A DNA stretch of 64,000 nt from Platanthera guangdongensis (taxonomy: Eukaryota; Streptophyta; Magnoliopsida; Asparagales; Orchidaceae): NCBI GenBank assembly GCA_039583875.1, contig CM077158.1, positions 119,347,900-119,411,899 of the forward strand, in the 5' to 3' direction. Below are positions 47,120 through 57,236 of the stretch, one piece after another (the stretch's first letter is position 1; every line of letters begins with the position of its first letter). The translations under genes were made by a program, and so were the position numbers. The notes under the pieces were generated by a model. It did not search any database and had not been told where the DNA came from. It saw nothing but the letters and a program-made list of their open reading frames with translations.

Positions 47120-48914
47120 TGATAATACAGTTTGCAGTCAATTTTATTAGGATATTTTCGGGGTTTTAAAGCAAATCATGTCTTGTAAAGTACTTATTTT
47201 GATTCCCCTTTGTATATATTTTTGTCGTTAATGCATTTTTTCTGCTTTTTGCAGATTTTCACGGCTTTCAGCCGAATTTTGCTGTGACACGCCCCAAGGT
47301 CACGCCCTACCAGGGCGTGTACCTAGGGCGTGTAGCCCAGAGGAATGAAGCAATTGGTCTGAAACTGCATTCAGTGGAAACTTAGTGTACACACCCTCGG
47401 TCACGCCCGTGTCACACCCGACACGGGCATGTACTAGAGGCGTGTCCCCAGGTTCCGAGGAATCGCCGCAGCGCGCTCGTTTTTCCCGCTCCACCGTCGC
47501 ACCGAAAGTGTCACGCCCCAGGGTCACGCCTGACCCAGGCGTGACATATGGGCGTGTACTTCAGCAATTCCGCCTGTCACCTCCAGCATTCAATTTCCGC
47601 TCAACAAAGTCCCGCCGCAAACAACACGCCCCAAGTACACGCCCTACCAGGGCATGACTTGTGGGCGTGTACCGCAACAACTTCGTCAGAATTAAATTCC
47701 AGCCCGAAAAAGTCGCGCCGAATGTGTCACGCCCCAGGGTCACGCCCGACCAGGGCATGACAGGGGGGCGTGACCTGACCCAAAAAATTCTATAAATAGA
47801 GCCCAACTCTAAGGGTTCAGGGACACTTTTCGGATTGAGAGGGGATGTTCTGCCCTTTGTATTCTTGAACTTTTTTAAGCATGTCTTTCCGTTTTTAGTT
47901 CTTAGCTCTAGCTTTATGCTTTCCCTGTATTAGTTCCTAGCTTCGTTCTGTAGTATAATGTTAATGATAGTGTAGTTTACCTTTCCATGCACTTGTAATC
48001 GCTGGTTTTTATATTGTAAGATCCCCGTTTCTATTAATAAAAAGTGTTGTTTTCTTTTACGTTTCTGCTCTGTTTTCATTATTCTTCTTCTACTCATCCC
48101 CCCTCTTCCTCCTCACCATGATTAACTAATCCTCCATGTACTCGATCTTGATGATCCGAGGTTCGAGTGATTAGGTTATGATGCTTTGAATCTTACCTTT
48201 TCTTTTTAGGGTTTAGCTTTGAATTACTCTTGATTTATCACGGGTTGGAGGTATATCATCGATATATACTCTCCACCTTTGCTTTCATTCTGGGCTAGCC
48301 GAGAGGCCGAAAGTTTGAAATGAGCACTCAAGAGTAAAGGGAGTTGTTCGCACCCCTCGAGAGAGGCAGACGTTCAAATCTCCCGGATTGGAGTAAAATC
48401 CAATAGCGGGGTTCACCGCGTAAAGCGAGTTTTAGGCCTCCGATTTAGGCGAGAGTCAGTCGGACCTTCCTAAACTCAGTTAGGCACGACCTTCGAGAGA
48501 AGCGTGTCAATATTCATGGAATCTCCATGGTCAAGGACCTTTACACTAATTAGTTTAGGTTTGTTTATCGTATTTTTCTAACCACTCTTGCCGAGGTGAT
48601 TTCTGATCGAGTGCATTTTCCCATCATCGTTATTAAGCTTAAGTTAATCGCTCTTTTAGCTCTCTTTATCTTTTCATGAAAGTAGCTCTCTTTTATTGCA
48701 AGTAGTTCTCTTCGTTTAGTACATTTAGCTTTCTTCTAAAAAACCTTATTTTTCCGTCGATAAAATAATAGATTTCGTGTGAGTAAGCTTACTCAACTGT
48801 TCCCGGATTTCAATACGACACTTGTGTCCCCTAGCTGCATTTAGATAGGTATACTTGCCTTGTTGAATTGTTAGTTTGGTTATTTTCTCCTTGCAGATAT
48901 CTAAGAGACAATCA
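47120..48914 (+). repeat. 3' LTR of F
   Basis: Same length as the 5' LTR (1795 bp), differing by about fifty substitutions and no large indel. It is followed by the AGCAT duplication at 48915-48919. Confidence 0.95.
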
Positions 48915-48919
48915 AGCAT
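48915..48919 (+). repeat. Target-site duplication of F, right copy
   Basis: AGCAT, matching 37465-37469 exactly. Confidence 0.95.
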
Positions 48920-49856
48920 GCCTGGGGAGCGCGGGATAAACCCGGCCTGTTACAGCACATGGTGTGGGTTGATTTTTATTAGTGAGGATCGATGGGTGGC
49001 AATGTTTTGGAGGAAGTGAGGTGGACCCTACTTGCTACACCACATAGTGTGGGTCGATCAGAAATAGGTGAGGGGTCGATGGGTAGTAATGCCTGGGGAG
49101 CACTGGGAAACCCGGCTTGCTATACCATATGGTGTGGCTCGATATGCTCTGGTTGTTTATGGTTGCTGTGGGGTTAGTACCTCTGAGTGGTGTGGACATG
49201 ATGCCTCCAGCTTGCGAGACTGGTGGACTAGGATGGAACCGCCCAACCAACAATTAAAGAACCTCTAATCGGCGGTGTATGACTGGGATATCTGGTACAC
49301 CAAGAAGGTACCCTGAGTGCACGGAGCGTCTGGTGGATGCCGGTGTTTGTGACTTGACTATGATTGGTAGATTGCTGGAGCTTATTATTATAGAAATGCA
49401 TACAGGGAAGGAACCACTGCCCCGGGTAAGGGGTAGGGTCGTTATAAGTGGTCAGCTGAAGCTGACCGTTACTTTGTTTGCCGCTCCTTGGTGGATATGT
49501 ATTTGCAGCTGCTGCTGCTTGATATGAAATGAGCGGACTGGAGGCTTGCTACTAGATGCCCTTGAAGGCCGTGCAAAGCATGGTTGAATTTCATGTGTGG
49601 TCGGCATGCGTGCCATTGTACGAAGCTATATTTGTATAAAAAGAAACCTGTAAGGCCTTAAGACCATGTGTGTGTGCGTTGTATACATTTCTGGTTTGGA
49701 TATATAAATTTGGAGTTTATATAGTAGTGTACATTCTTTGAGTTGAGTTCATGCTAACTTAAAATGCTGCACTAGAATGTATTGAGTTAGGGTACGAGTA
49801 GATTTTGATTTCCACAAGTAATTCCGCCGCCTGTCTATGACATATGGCGTGGGCCC
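48920..49856 (+). repeat. Element E LTR, right part (gypsy)
   Basis: This continues 37469 once F is removed. It begins with repeated units built on CCTGGGGAGC...AAACCCGGC(C/T)TG and CACATGGTGTGGGT(T/C)GAT (starting 48920, about 49026 and 49089). A block GGGTCGTTATAA...CAGCT-x-AAGCTGACCGTTACTTTGTTTGCCG near 49437-49485 matches, in reverse complement, the sequence near 52290-52345. No PBS is reached. It is cut by the Tat-like LTR K at 49857. Confidence 0.65.
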
Positions 49857-51380
49857 TGATGCGTGGATATTAGTAAGCGCACCGGTCGCACAAGTAATAA
49901 AGTTTGGGAATAAATCCCCGAGTGTCCTTATCTTGAGGAATGCAATTAGCATAGAGCGGCAACAGTTCAAAAAATATTGTTATGAGAGTTATACTCAGAA
50001 AAGATTAAAAAAAGGGTGCTTGAGAGATTATGGTTGCTTGATCTAATAAACTAATTAAAGCTATGCAGGTCGAAGGCACCGATTCGCAGGGTGAAGTGAG
50101 TGTATCGGCCGCGATGCCAAACTTCGGTTGGGCAAGTGGACGGAAAGCTAATGGATGGAAGTGTTCTTGTGCGGAGTTCAATCGGGTGAAACAAGGGTAT
50201 GGAGTGGATGTTGAGTGGGCGAGGCACATTCACAACACACAACCCAAAAGCAAATAGAAACTACAACATCTACTTAGATATAGAATAGCAAGTGTAGTTC
50301 ATTACAATATAAAATCATTCCGTACAACAGAGGAAGCGGAAGAGGAGTAAACCAATAGAGGGTGAAGATCCACCGCAGGTCGTGGCCGGAATAGCGAGTT
50401 GTCAATCCGCTTCCGGGCTCAGTCCGAGGTGGCTTCCGGTACCAACGAGCTGTCACCTCGAAGGCCTTTGAGTCCATTCTCTAGGTTATCTTCTTCTCCA
50501 ACTCTGGTGGAAATCTTAGAGTTTAGGTCATCAATGGTCGGGAGCTTCGCCGGAGGGTTTGTAAAGCTTCGAAATCGCTGGTTACGGACTCCCGAAGAAG
50601 GTGGAGGTGATGGAGCAGCGGGAGAAGTAGAATGGCACTTGCCGCGCACTACCCGATGGCTAGAACGACTCGTCTTTACCTAAATCGCGGAGCAGAACCT
50701 TAAATACGGAGGCAGCAAAAGCAGGGCGCACGATCAGTGGTGCACGACCAGTGGTCGTGCGCACTGTCGGTCAATGATCGTGTGCAATTTCTAAATAACC
50801 TACAACTTTGAAAGAAAAATCAGCAAAAATGCGCACGATCAGTGGCGCACGAGCGGTGGTCTTGCCCACTGAATCCACTGATCGTGTGATTGGTTAAGAT
50901 AGAACTGCAGAAAGCATGAGGTAAATGCGCACGAGCGGTGGCGCACGACCAGTGGTCGTGCGCACTATGGCCATTGCTCGTGCGATTACCCGGGCATAAG
51001 CAAAAGATATTGTAATGCGCACGATTCCTGACGCATGACCAGTGGTCGTGCACAGTGAATCCAGTGATCGTGCACAATGTTCCTGTATCGTCGAGGTCTC
51101 CCGAGCAGTTCTGGAGCACGCACACGACCCATGCACCAGCAGAAGAGGCAGATAGGCCACCAAAAGTGCACACCACATTCTCAATACACATTCTCAACAA
51201 GTAAAACAAATGGAAATACAGAAACAACTAAAGCACACCGAAAATGGGTCGAAAGTGCACTTACTCATGAAACAGACATAATAACAAATATGAACAAATA
51301 AAGCTCTAAAGTGTAGTGCATCAACGAGAAAACTATCCCAGATGAGTTCAAAAATATGTATAAAACATGGACTAATCACA
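49857..51380 (-). repeat. Element K: Tat-like LTR, minus strand
   Basis: On the minus strand the LTR opens TGTGATTAGTCC at 51380, directly after the PPT AAGTCTGGGGG, and closes ...CCACGCATCA at 49857. It is 1524 bp long. The stretch at 49874-49900 (+ strand CGGTCGCACAAGTAATAAA) is of a kind common in Tat/Retand-type LTR ends. It contains the CGCACGA palindrome array. Since a PPT precedes it, it is a 3' LTR and not a solo LTR, but the rest of its element is not recognisable. Confidence 0.65.
50733..51083 (-). repeat. CGCACGA/TCGTGCG palindrome array in the K LTR
   Basis: Four larger blocks (about 50733-50785, 50830-50887, 50929-50985, 51015-51075) each combine GCGCACGA, CAGTGG, CCAGTGGTCGTGC and ATCGTGC halves, so each block can fold on itself. 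Blocks are spaced about 90-100 bp apart. Spacing between halves is much more regular than in A or D. Confidence 0.85.
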
Positions 51381-51416
51381 CCCCCAGACTTACCCATTTG
51401 CACATCCCGAGCAAAT
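51381..51416 (-). promoter_or_regulatory. Hairpin and polypurine tract of K
   Basis: Minus strand: ATTTGC and GCAAAT (51416-51411 and 51401-51396) with a 9-base loop, then the PPT ending GTCTGGGGG next to the LTR start. The layout is the same as in F at 47081-47119. Confidence 0.8.
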
Positions 51417-51599
51417 CATCACTCCGTGGACTAGAAAATAGCTAGCTAGCTCAGAAATTTCAAAAAAAAAAGTAAGACGAGTAATCAAATACATCATGGG
51501 CATAGAAGATATAATAGAAAAACTTTTTAATTATACTATGTAGTTTAAACTATTCGACAGGCGTAAATAAATATTGTATTTGCACAAAATTAGAATTCT
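51417..51599 (-). other. Probable 3' internal end of K
   Basis: AT-rich sequence upstream of the K hairpin on the minus strand, with an A run at 51461-51471 and GCTAGCTAGCT near 51440. No ORF. It may be the last part of the K internal region; the boundary with the next block is not visible. Confidence 0.35.
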
Positions 51600-52720
51600 G
51601 GAGAATCTTGCGGTCATGTGTAGGAAGAAAGTAGTCAGGTCACTAAGGTGAGTATTGCCAAAGATCGGAGATCGTGATCACCTCCAAAGATATCAATCAA
51701 TGTCGGGGACCATACGCTTTCACGTTCAAACTCTCTCCACGGCACGTGTTAGACTCAAGCGTGAATCAGTAGGACTTTTAGGAGAGAATGGGGCTTAGGC
51801 TAAGGTTTGGTAGTCAATGATAAACATGAAGGCTACACGTAATTTAACACCCCCATCCATCACATGGCATATAACAGAAGGTCCAGCTGGAACCCGACGC
51901 CATATACCACAAACAGTCGGAAGGGTTGCATAAGAATATTCAAACTATCCAATTAAAACTACTCGTCCTACACAGAGCATTCTAGCAGAAGCTTTTAAAG
52001 TTGAAAGAACCCAAAACTTAAATCTAATAAACATGAATGTCCACAACCACACTACTGTAAAGAAACCCAAAATACACTGAAAGGGTACATGGACTTATGG
52101 CCTTACAATAGTTCACTTAATAAATAGTAATTTCATACATTGGCTCACAGACCGGCCATACATGACAAAAGTAAAGTACAACTATTCGGTTTGGCCTTCT
52201 AGGTCCAGCACAGTAACATGGGCTCCAGCCCGCTATTAGGTACTCGGCTCCGCTGCACCTGCAAGCACATACCACCGCATGGTGGCAAACAAAGCAACGG
52301 TCAGCTAAAAGCCGACCAAATTATAACGACCCCGCCCCTAGGTTGGGACGGCGGTGCTCTTTCCCTGCATATCATTAGCCCAGCTAAATAATAAAGTGCT
52401 ACTATATATTTCTCCATAGGTGTAGGCTCGCACGGCCAAACACCCCGTGCACTCAGGGCACATTAACAGTGAATCCTGTCATTTCAGCGTCTTCACAACC
52501 ACCCCCAGGATGGCAACAACATGTGAGCATTTTGCCTTTCTGACCACAGTCTAAGGCTCCCAACTATGCCAACGGCCAGTCCCCTTTTCGGGTCTCTCGC
52601 ACCGAACCACATAGCCTAGGTCTGATTACACTTGCCCGTTGCTCACGCCGCCTAGACAATTTAAGTACTACGCGCGGGGCAAGCTTCTCTCAGATCCCAA
52701 CATTTTCCAAACAATCACAT
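51600..52720 (-). repeat. Reverse-oriented relative of the E LTR
   Basis: In reverse complement it aligns with E at several points: CCTGAGTGCACGG (E 49312, here near 52460), GGGTCGTTATAA...CTGACCGTT...TTTGTTTGCC (E 49437-49485, here 52286-52345), and ACGAGTAG...TATGGCGT (E 49794-49850, here about 51900-51965). Similarity is patchy, so it is a different family member, not a copy. No coding sequence. Confidence 0.6.
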
Positions 52721-52729
52721 AACCCAGTT

Positions 52730-54909
52730 ATGGGTCAAGCTGCTGGAACAAAAATCAATCACATGAGGAAAATGGACATGAGGATCTTCTCCAGATGGGA
52801 CAGGGTGTTGTCTAAGGAGATGCCAACCCCTGAGAAGATAATTCCTGAGAAAGTATCACCTCAAAAGAAGAAGAGGAAAACTGCTCCAGTGGCTCAGGTT
52901 TCCACTAGCAGCTCTGGTAGTGAAGAGCAAGTGGTCTTCACACCTGATGAGAATGAAGAAGAAACTGCTGTAAAGTCACCAGCTACTCAAGATGTTGCTG
53001 AAATCCAGGGGGAGCCACTAGTAGTGGAAGAGCCAAATACACTGGAGAGTGAGCAAGCAACCAACATCATCCTTGAGGTAATCACTGAGCTTAATGCTTT
53101 AGATTTTCCTATAGAGGATACTGATTTGTCTGATGTTTATCAGCAACCACAGATTGATAGTCAAGTCCCAGATGTTGTCATGGAGGACACATCTGTTGAA
53201 GTTCAAGTAGTTTCTGATCCAGTGGCAGATGAGCCAAGACTTTCTCCAGCTCATTCTCCACAAGAATGTACAATGGAAGATTTATTTCTTAATCTGGATC
53301 AACAAGACCTTGAGAAGGAATGTACTGCTGCTGAGGGGGAGAATGCTCCAGTTTAGGGGGAGTAGGTAGTACTTGTTGAAGAGCCTGCAAGGCAAGAGCC
53401 TGAGAAACAACCAGCTGTTGAGGAGCTACCTAAGGAGAGGGTAGACATAGCTAGCACCTCAGCTTCTGAAGATGAGGAAGCTACAAGGGCAAAGAAAAGG
53501 AAGTTTCAAGTCTTCAAAAGAAGAAGTCAGAATTACAAGAAGGCATTGCAAACCATAGCACCACAACCTATATCCCAGCCAGCACCATCTGTTGATTACA
53601 GTGCACTGATGGTAGCTATGCAAATTAAGCTTGATGAGCACAGGAAAGCTATAGAGACTTATGTGGATGAGGGGCATAAATCTCTGCAATTTGATTTAGC
53701 CCAAGATATAAAGTCTAAAAGATTTGATATGAATCTTAACAAGAAGGAGATGACAGACTGCTTCCACAAGGGAGGGAATGCAGTGGTGTACTTGGCTACA
53801 CATCAAGAAAAGATCAAAGCTCAAGTTGATGACATTGCACTGAAGCAAGGATATGTTCTTGAGAACCAGATCAGGATGAATGATAACTTAACTCTTCCCA
53901 TAATGCAATTGTCACAGAAATGAAAAACAAAGCTGCTGGACAGACACCTTCTACTTCTACTGCTACTGCTAAAGCAGATTTTGACAAAGTATTCCAAGAG
54001 GAAATAATTGTTGTTAAGACTGCAATTCTAGACTCTCAAAAGATCATAACTGCCAAACTCCAAAGGTTAAAACCTTTCTACAGGGATGGAGTTTATTATC
54101 TAAATGCCCAAATCAGATTTCAAAAAGATGATATAAGGGATCATATAGAAAGATAAGTCATAAAGGGGGAGAGGGTCTTAGTCAAAGCCGGCTCTGACCA
54201 TGCAAAATGGATTTCTAATTCCATCAGAGCCACTCTTGGTTATCCTCCTCTATGTAATGATAATGATGTAGCAGAATCTGGAGTTAACCCTGCATATCTT
54301 GGAGGTGAGCAACCAGAAGTAGCTCAAGTGATTTATCCTCCACCAGATTTTGATATGGTTCAAGCTGATATACATTCAATGTATAGTCCATCTGATGGCA
54401 CTCAGAAGGTCATTCTTGACAAAGTAGTTCAGCTAGTATCTGAGGCCTTACAGGAAGCTATTTTGAAAGAGCAAGCTGAACAAGAAGCCAGATTGTCTAA
54501 GAAGAGGTTCAGGGAGCAAGCTGAACAAAGACCTGACTTTGAGCAGTGGAGCCTCACCTCTAGAAATATTATTTTGACTGCATGGAAAGCTGCAAAAGAT
54601 AATATACAAGACAGAAACAAGTGGTTTTCTGAGTCTGAATGGAGAAAGCATGAGACAAGGTAGGAGGCTATAGTCCAATATAGAAGAAAGGCCAAGATGG
54701 GAAAGCTACCTCCTACTACCCAGGAGCCTAGCAAGTACTTTACCAAGCCTTATCATTATTTTGAAAGGCAAAAGATCAAAGCTGAAGAGCTAAAGAAAAA
54801 GGATCTTAAAGGGAAAAAGGTTGCTGCTGCTGAAGACACTGAAGCCCCTGTACAAGCTAAAGTACAATCTGGAAAAGGGATAGTGATCAAAGAGGCTGAA
54901 CAGAAATAG
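52730..54909 (+). pseudogene. Envelope-position ORF of Sirevirus element G, broken
   Basis: Frame open from at least 52730 (MGQAAGTKINHMRK) to a stop at 53354; it goes on in that frame past a second stop to 53921. It then shifts to another frame that runs to 54909 with stops at 54154 and 54661. The protein is hydrophilic. An acidic Glu/Pro-rich part (52900-53340) is followed by a basic patch (AKKRKFQVFKRR, 53490), a helical, coiled-coil-like middle (53600-54150, 54430-54520), and a C-terminal block EWRKHETR...SKYFTKPYHYFER shared with A. It ends in a Lys/Glu-rich tail. No transmembrane segment or signal peptide is visible. It sits just before the PPT, where Sireviruses carry an envelope-like gene. 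No gag or pol of G is in the window. Confidence 0.65.
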
Positions 54910-55183
54910 CATAGAAATTTTCTTTAGTTTACTATGTAATCTTTTGATGATAAACATTCTGTAAACTTTTGAAATATGAATATGACAAGTATTAGAACAA
55001 TGTGTTGTGTGATAAATTTGCTTTGTGTTAAATTTATTTCATAGTTGTTCTGAGATTATGTCTTTGTATACATGTTAGATTGATACATGCTTATGTTTTC
55101 CCTGTTATATATTCCTGCTTTACATCATGTTATAATTTTATTATGAATGGTGTATATCATTGACTTAGGGTTATGACTTCTCC

Positions 55184-55197
55184 AAATAGGGGGAGAT
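55184..55197 (+). promoter_or_regulatory. Polypurine tract of G
   Basis: AAATAGGGGGAGAT followed by the LTR start TGTTGGG. This is the standard Sirevirus PPT. Confidence 0.9.
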
Positions 55198-57231
55198 TGT
55201 TGGGTACATTGGTTTAAATGTACCTGATTTGAAGAAGCCTCACCCAACACAATGATATACATCAAAATGTATTTGATGTGTTTTGAGTTTACTTGTGCAG
55301 GTTAAGTATTTGCAGGAAAGAAGAAAAAGTTTCTAAGTCCATGTGTCGACACCCAGAGGGAAAGTGTCGACACTTAAGAAGACCTGTGTCGACACCCAGG
55401 CAAGCAGTGTCGACACTTGGAGTCATTGTGTCGAGACCATGGATGTGGAGTCAACACCAGACAGAAAGTGTCGACACAAGGAGCTGTGTCGACACTCAAT
55501 GAAGAAAAGTGCAGTGAAGCAGTGTCGACACTTCACAGTTGTGTCGACACCCAGTGAAACTGTGTCTACATCAGAAAGTGTCGACACTTGGAGGCTGTGT
55601 CGACACTCAGCAAAAGTCAGCAGAGACTAAGTATAAGTGTCGACACCCAGAACAATGTGTCGACACATAGCAGAAGAGTCAACACTTGAAGAAAGTGTCG
55701 ACACAAGGAAGAATGTGTCGACACTCAGCTGAAGACTCAACACTTGAAGAAAGTGTCGACACAAGGAGCTATGTCGACACTTAGCAAAGTTCAAGAATAT
55801 TCTAAGTACAAGTGTCGACACAAAGGAGATGTGTCGACACTCAGCAAAAGTCTCAACAGAAGAAGAATGTGTCGACACAAGGAGCTGTGTCGACACTTGG
55901 CAAGTATCAACACTGAAGACATGTGTCGACACCAAGAAGCAGTGTCGACACTGACAAGTTCAACACATGAAGATGTGTCGACACAAAGGTGTTGTGTCGA
56001 CACTTAGAAGAATTCAGCAAAATACTGAAGTACAAGGACTTGTGTTGACACACATTATCAGTGTCGACACATGAAAAAGAAGCAGTGTCGAGATATAAAA
56101 TTTACAACACAAGGAGTTGTGTCAACACCTTGTAGGCTAGTGTCGACACTTAGTCAACTTGTGTCGACACTTGGTCTATAAGGGTCGACACTTAAAGACA
56201 GACAGTCTCGACACTTTCAGACAGTTACAGAATTTCCAAGAACTGACTGGATGACTTGACAGCTGCCATTCCAGCCGGTCTACAGCACCTGTCAGAGTTG
56301 TCAGAAATCAATTATGAATCAGACCAGCCGGTTACCATGAAGAAGGCCTATAAATAGGCTTATACAGTCTACAGAAACCGTTGTTGAAGAGATTGATTGA
56401 AAACAAGTTCAAGTGTTCATTAACAAGAAGAAGATCTAGATATTCCTTGAAGAATCTAGTGAAGATCTAAGAAGTTGGAGAGAGAGAGAGAGCTCCATCC
56501 AAGAAGTCAGCCATTGGAACCAGGCTGAGAAGAAGGGTTCAGATTTATTCTGAATCTTAAGTAGCAGAGATCAAGGATCAACTGCAGGAGGGATCAATCT
56601 TATTGTGTTCTACATTCAAGAAGCTTTGAAGAAAGCCAAGTCAGATTGATTTCAGCTGAGTTCTTCCAAGAACTCATCAAGAAACTCACAACTCTTCTCT
56701 CTTTTCTCTAAGTTGTTGAGTTACAATTTTTGTATTCATATTATCTTGTAGGATCCTTAGGGATCTGAGTCTTTGTAAGCCTGTAATTATAAAGGCTGAG
56801 TGTAGGGCTTGAGTGCCTGAGTGTAGGAGACTTGAATCTCTGAGTGTAGGCCTATTGTGGCTGAGTATAGGAGTTGGTGGCTGAGTGTAGGCCTTGGTGG
56901 CTGAGTGTAAGCTTTGTGAAGAAGCTGAGTTGTAGGGCCTTGGGCCTGAGCTGTAGGAACCTGTTTTGGCGTTCTGAGATAGTGGAGAAGTTAGGCCAAA
57001 TCTAGTACACTGCTAGATAGGCGAAGGGGGAAAGTGGATGTACCCAAACCTTGGGGAACCACTATAAAACTGTGTGTCTACTGTATGCTGTGTAAATCTG
57101 TGATTGCTGAATATGTGCTATGATAAAGTAGCTAGAATTCTGTGATATTATCTGATTGCTGCCTAAAAAGTTAAAAAGATTCAAGTCACCTATTCACCCC
57201 CCCTCTAGGTGTTTAGGTACAATATCTTTCA
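55198..57231 (+). repeat. 3' LTR of Sirevirus element G
   Basis: It opens TGTTGGGTACATTGG after the PPT and ends ATTCACCCCCCCTCTAGG...ATATCTTTCA, as in D. It is 2034 bp long. It contains the GTGTCGACAC array, a TATA box (TATAAATAG, 56349), repeated GGCTGAGTGTAGG phrases at 56800-56960, and TGGATGTACCC...GGGGAACCACTATAAA near 57034-57068. The 5 bp after it (CTTTG, 57232-57236) should be the target duplication; the left copy is not found. Confidence 0.9.
55341..56215 (+). repeat. GTGTCGACAC palindrome array in the G LTR
   Basis: I count 27 exact TGTCGACA cores, nearly all within the 10-bp palindrome GTGTCGACAC, plus about ten variants such as GTCAACAC. Spacers of about 10-25 bp are partly related (AAGGAGCT, TTGAAGAAA), so the array grew by local duplication. 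It lies upstream of the TATA box. Confidence 0.95.
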
Positions 57232-57236
57232 CTTTG

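Larger units (their letters stand above)
37470..48914 (+). mobile_element. Element F: Athila-like Ty3/gypsy retrotransposon, nearly complete
   Basis: The element is 11,445 bp with two 1795-bp LTRs, TG...CA ends, a perfect AGCAT target duplication, an Asp-tRNA type PBS and a PPT. Gag-protease and pol are followed by 1.8 kb of non-coding sequence before the 3' LTR, the usual Athila arrangement (the place where some members carry an envelope-like ORF). By eye the LTRs differ at about fifty positions (near 2.8%), so it is the youngest datable insertion here. It lies inside the LTR of E. Three lesions affect the coding region: a stop at 40474, a frameshift near 41660 and a frameshift at a T run at 42220. 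Confidence 0.93.

Noticed and set aside
50820..51227. 135-codon minus-strand ORF in K
   Set aside because: Translates the CGCACGA array within an LTR; repetitive His/Arg/Ser product, no family.
52730..53356. Host gene with an acidic protein
   Set aside because: It continues into the ORF directly before a Sirevirus PPT and shares its ends with the A protein, so it is part of element G.
55293..56007. ORFs rich in Cys-Arg-His and Val-Ser-Thr in the G LTR
   Set aside because: Translations of GTGTCGACAC repeats (VST, CRH) in an LTR promoter region.
55341..56215. CRISPR-like array (short repeats with spacers)
   Set aside because: The repeat is a 10-bp palindrome with variable 10-25 bp spacers that are related to each other, within a plant LTR with PPT and TATA box. 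No cas genes.
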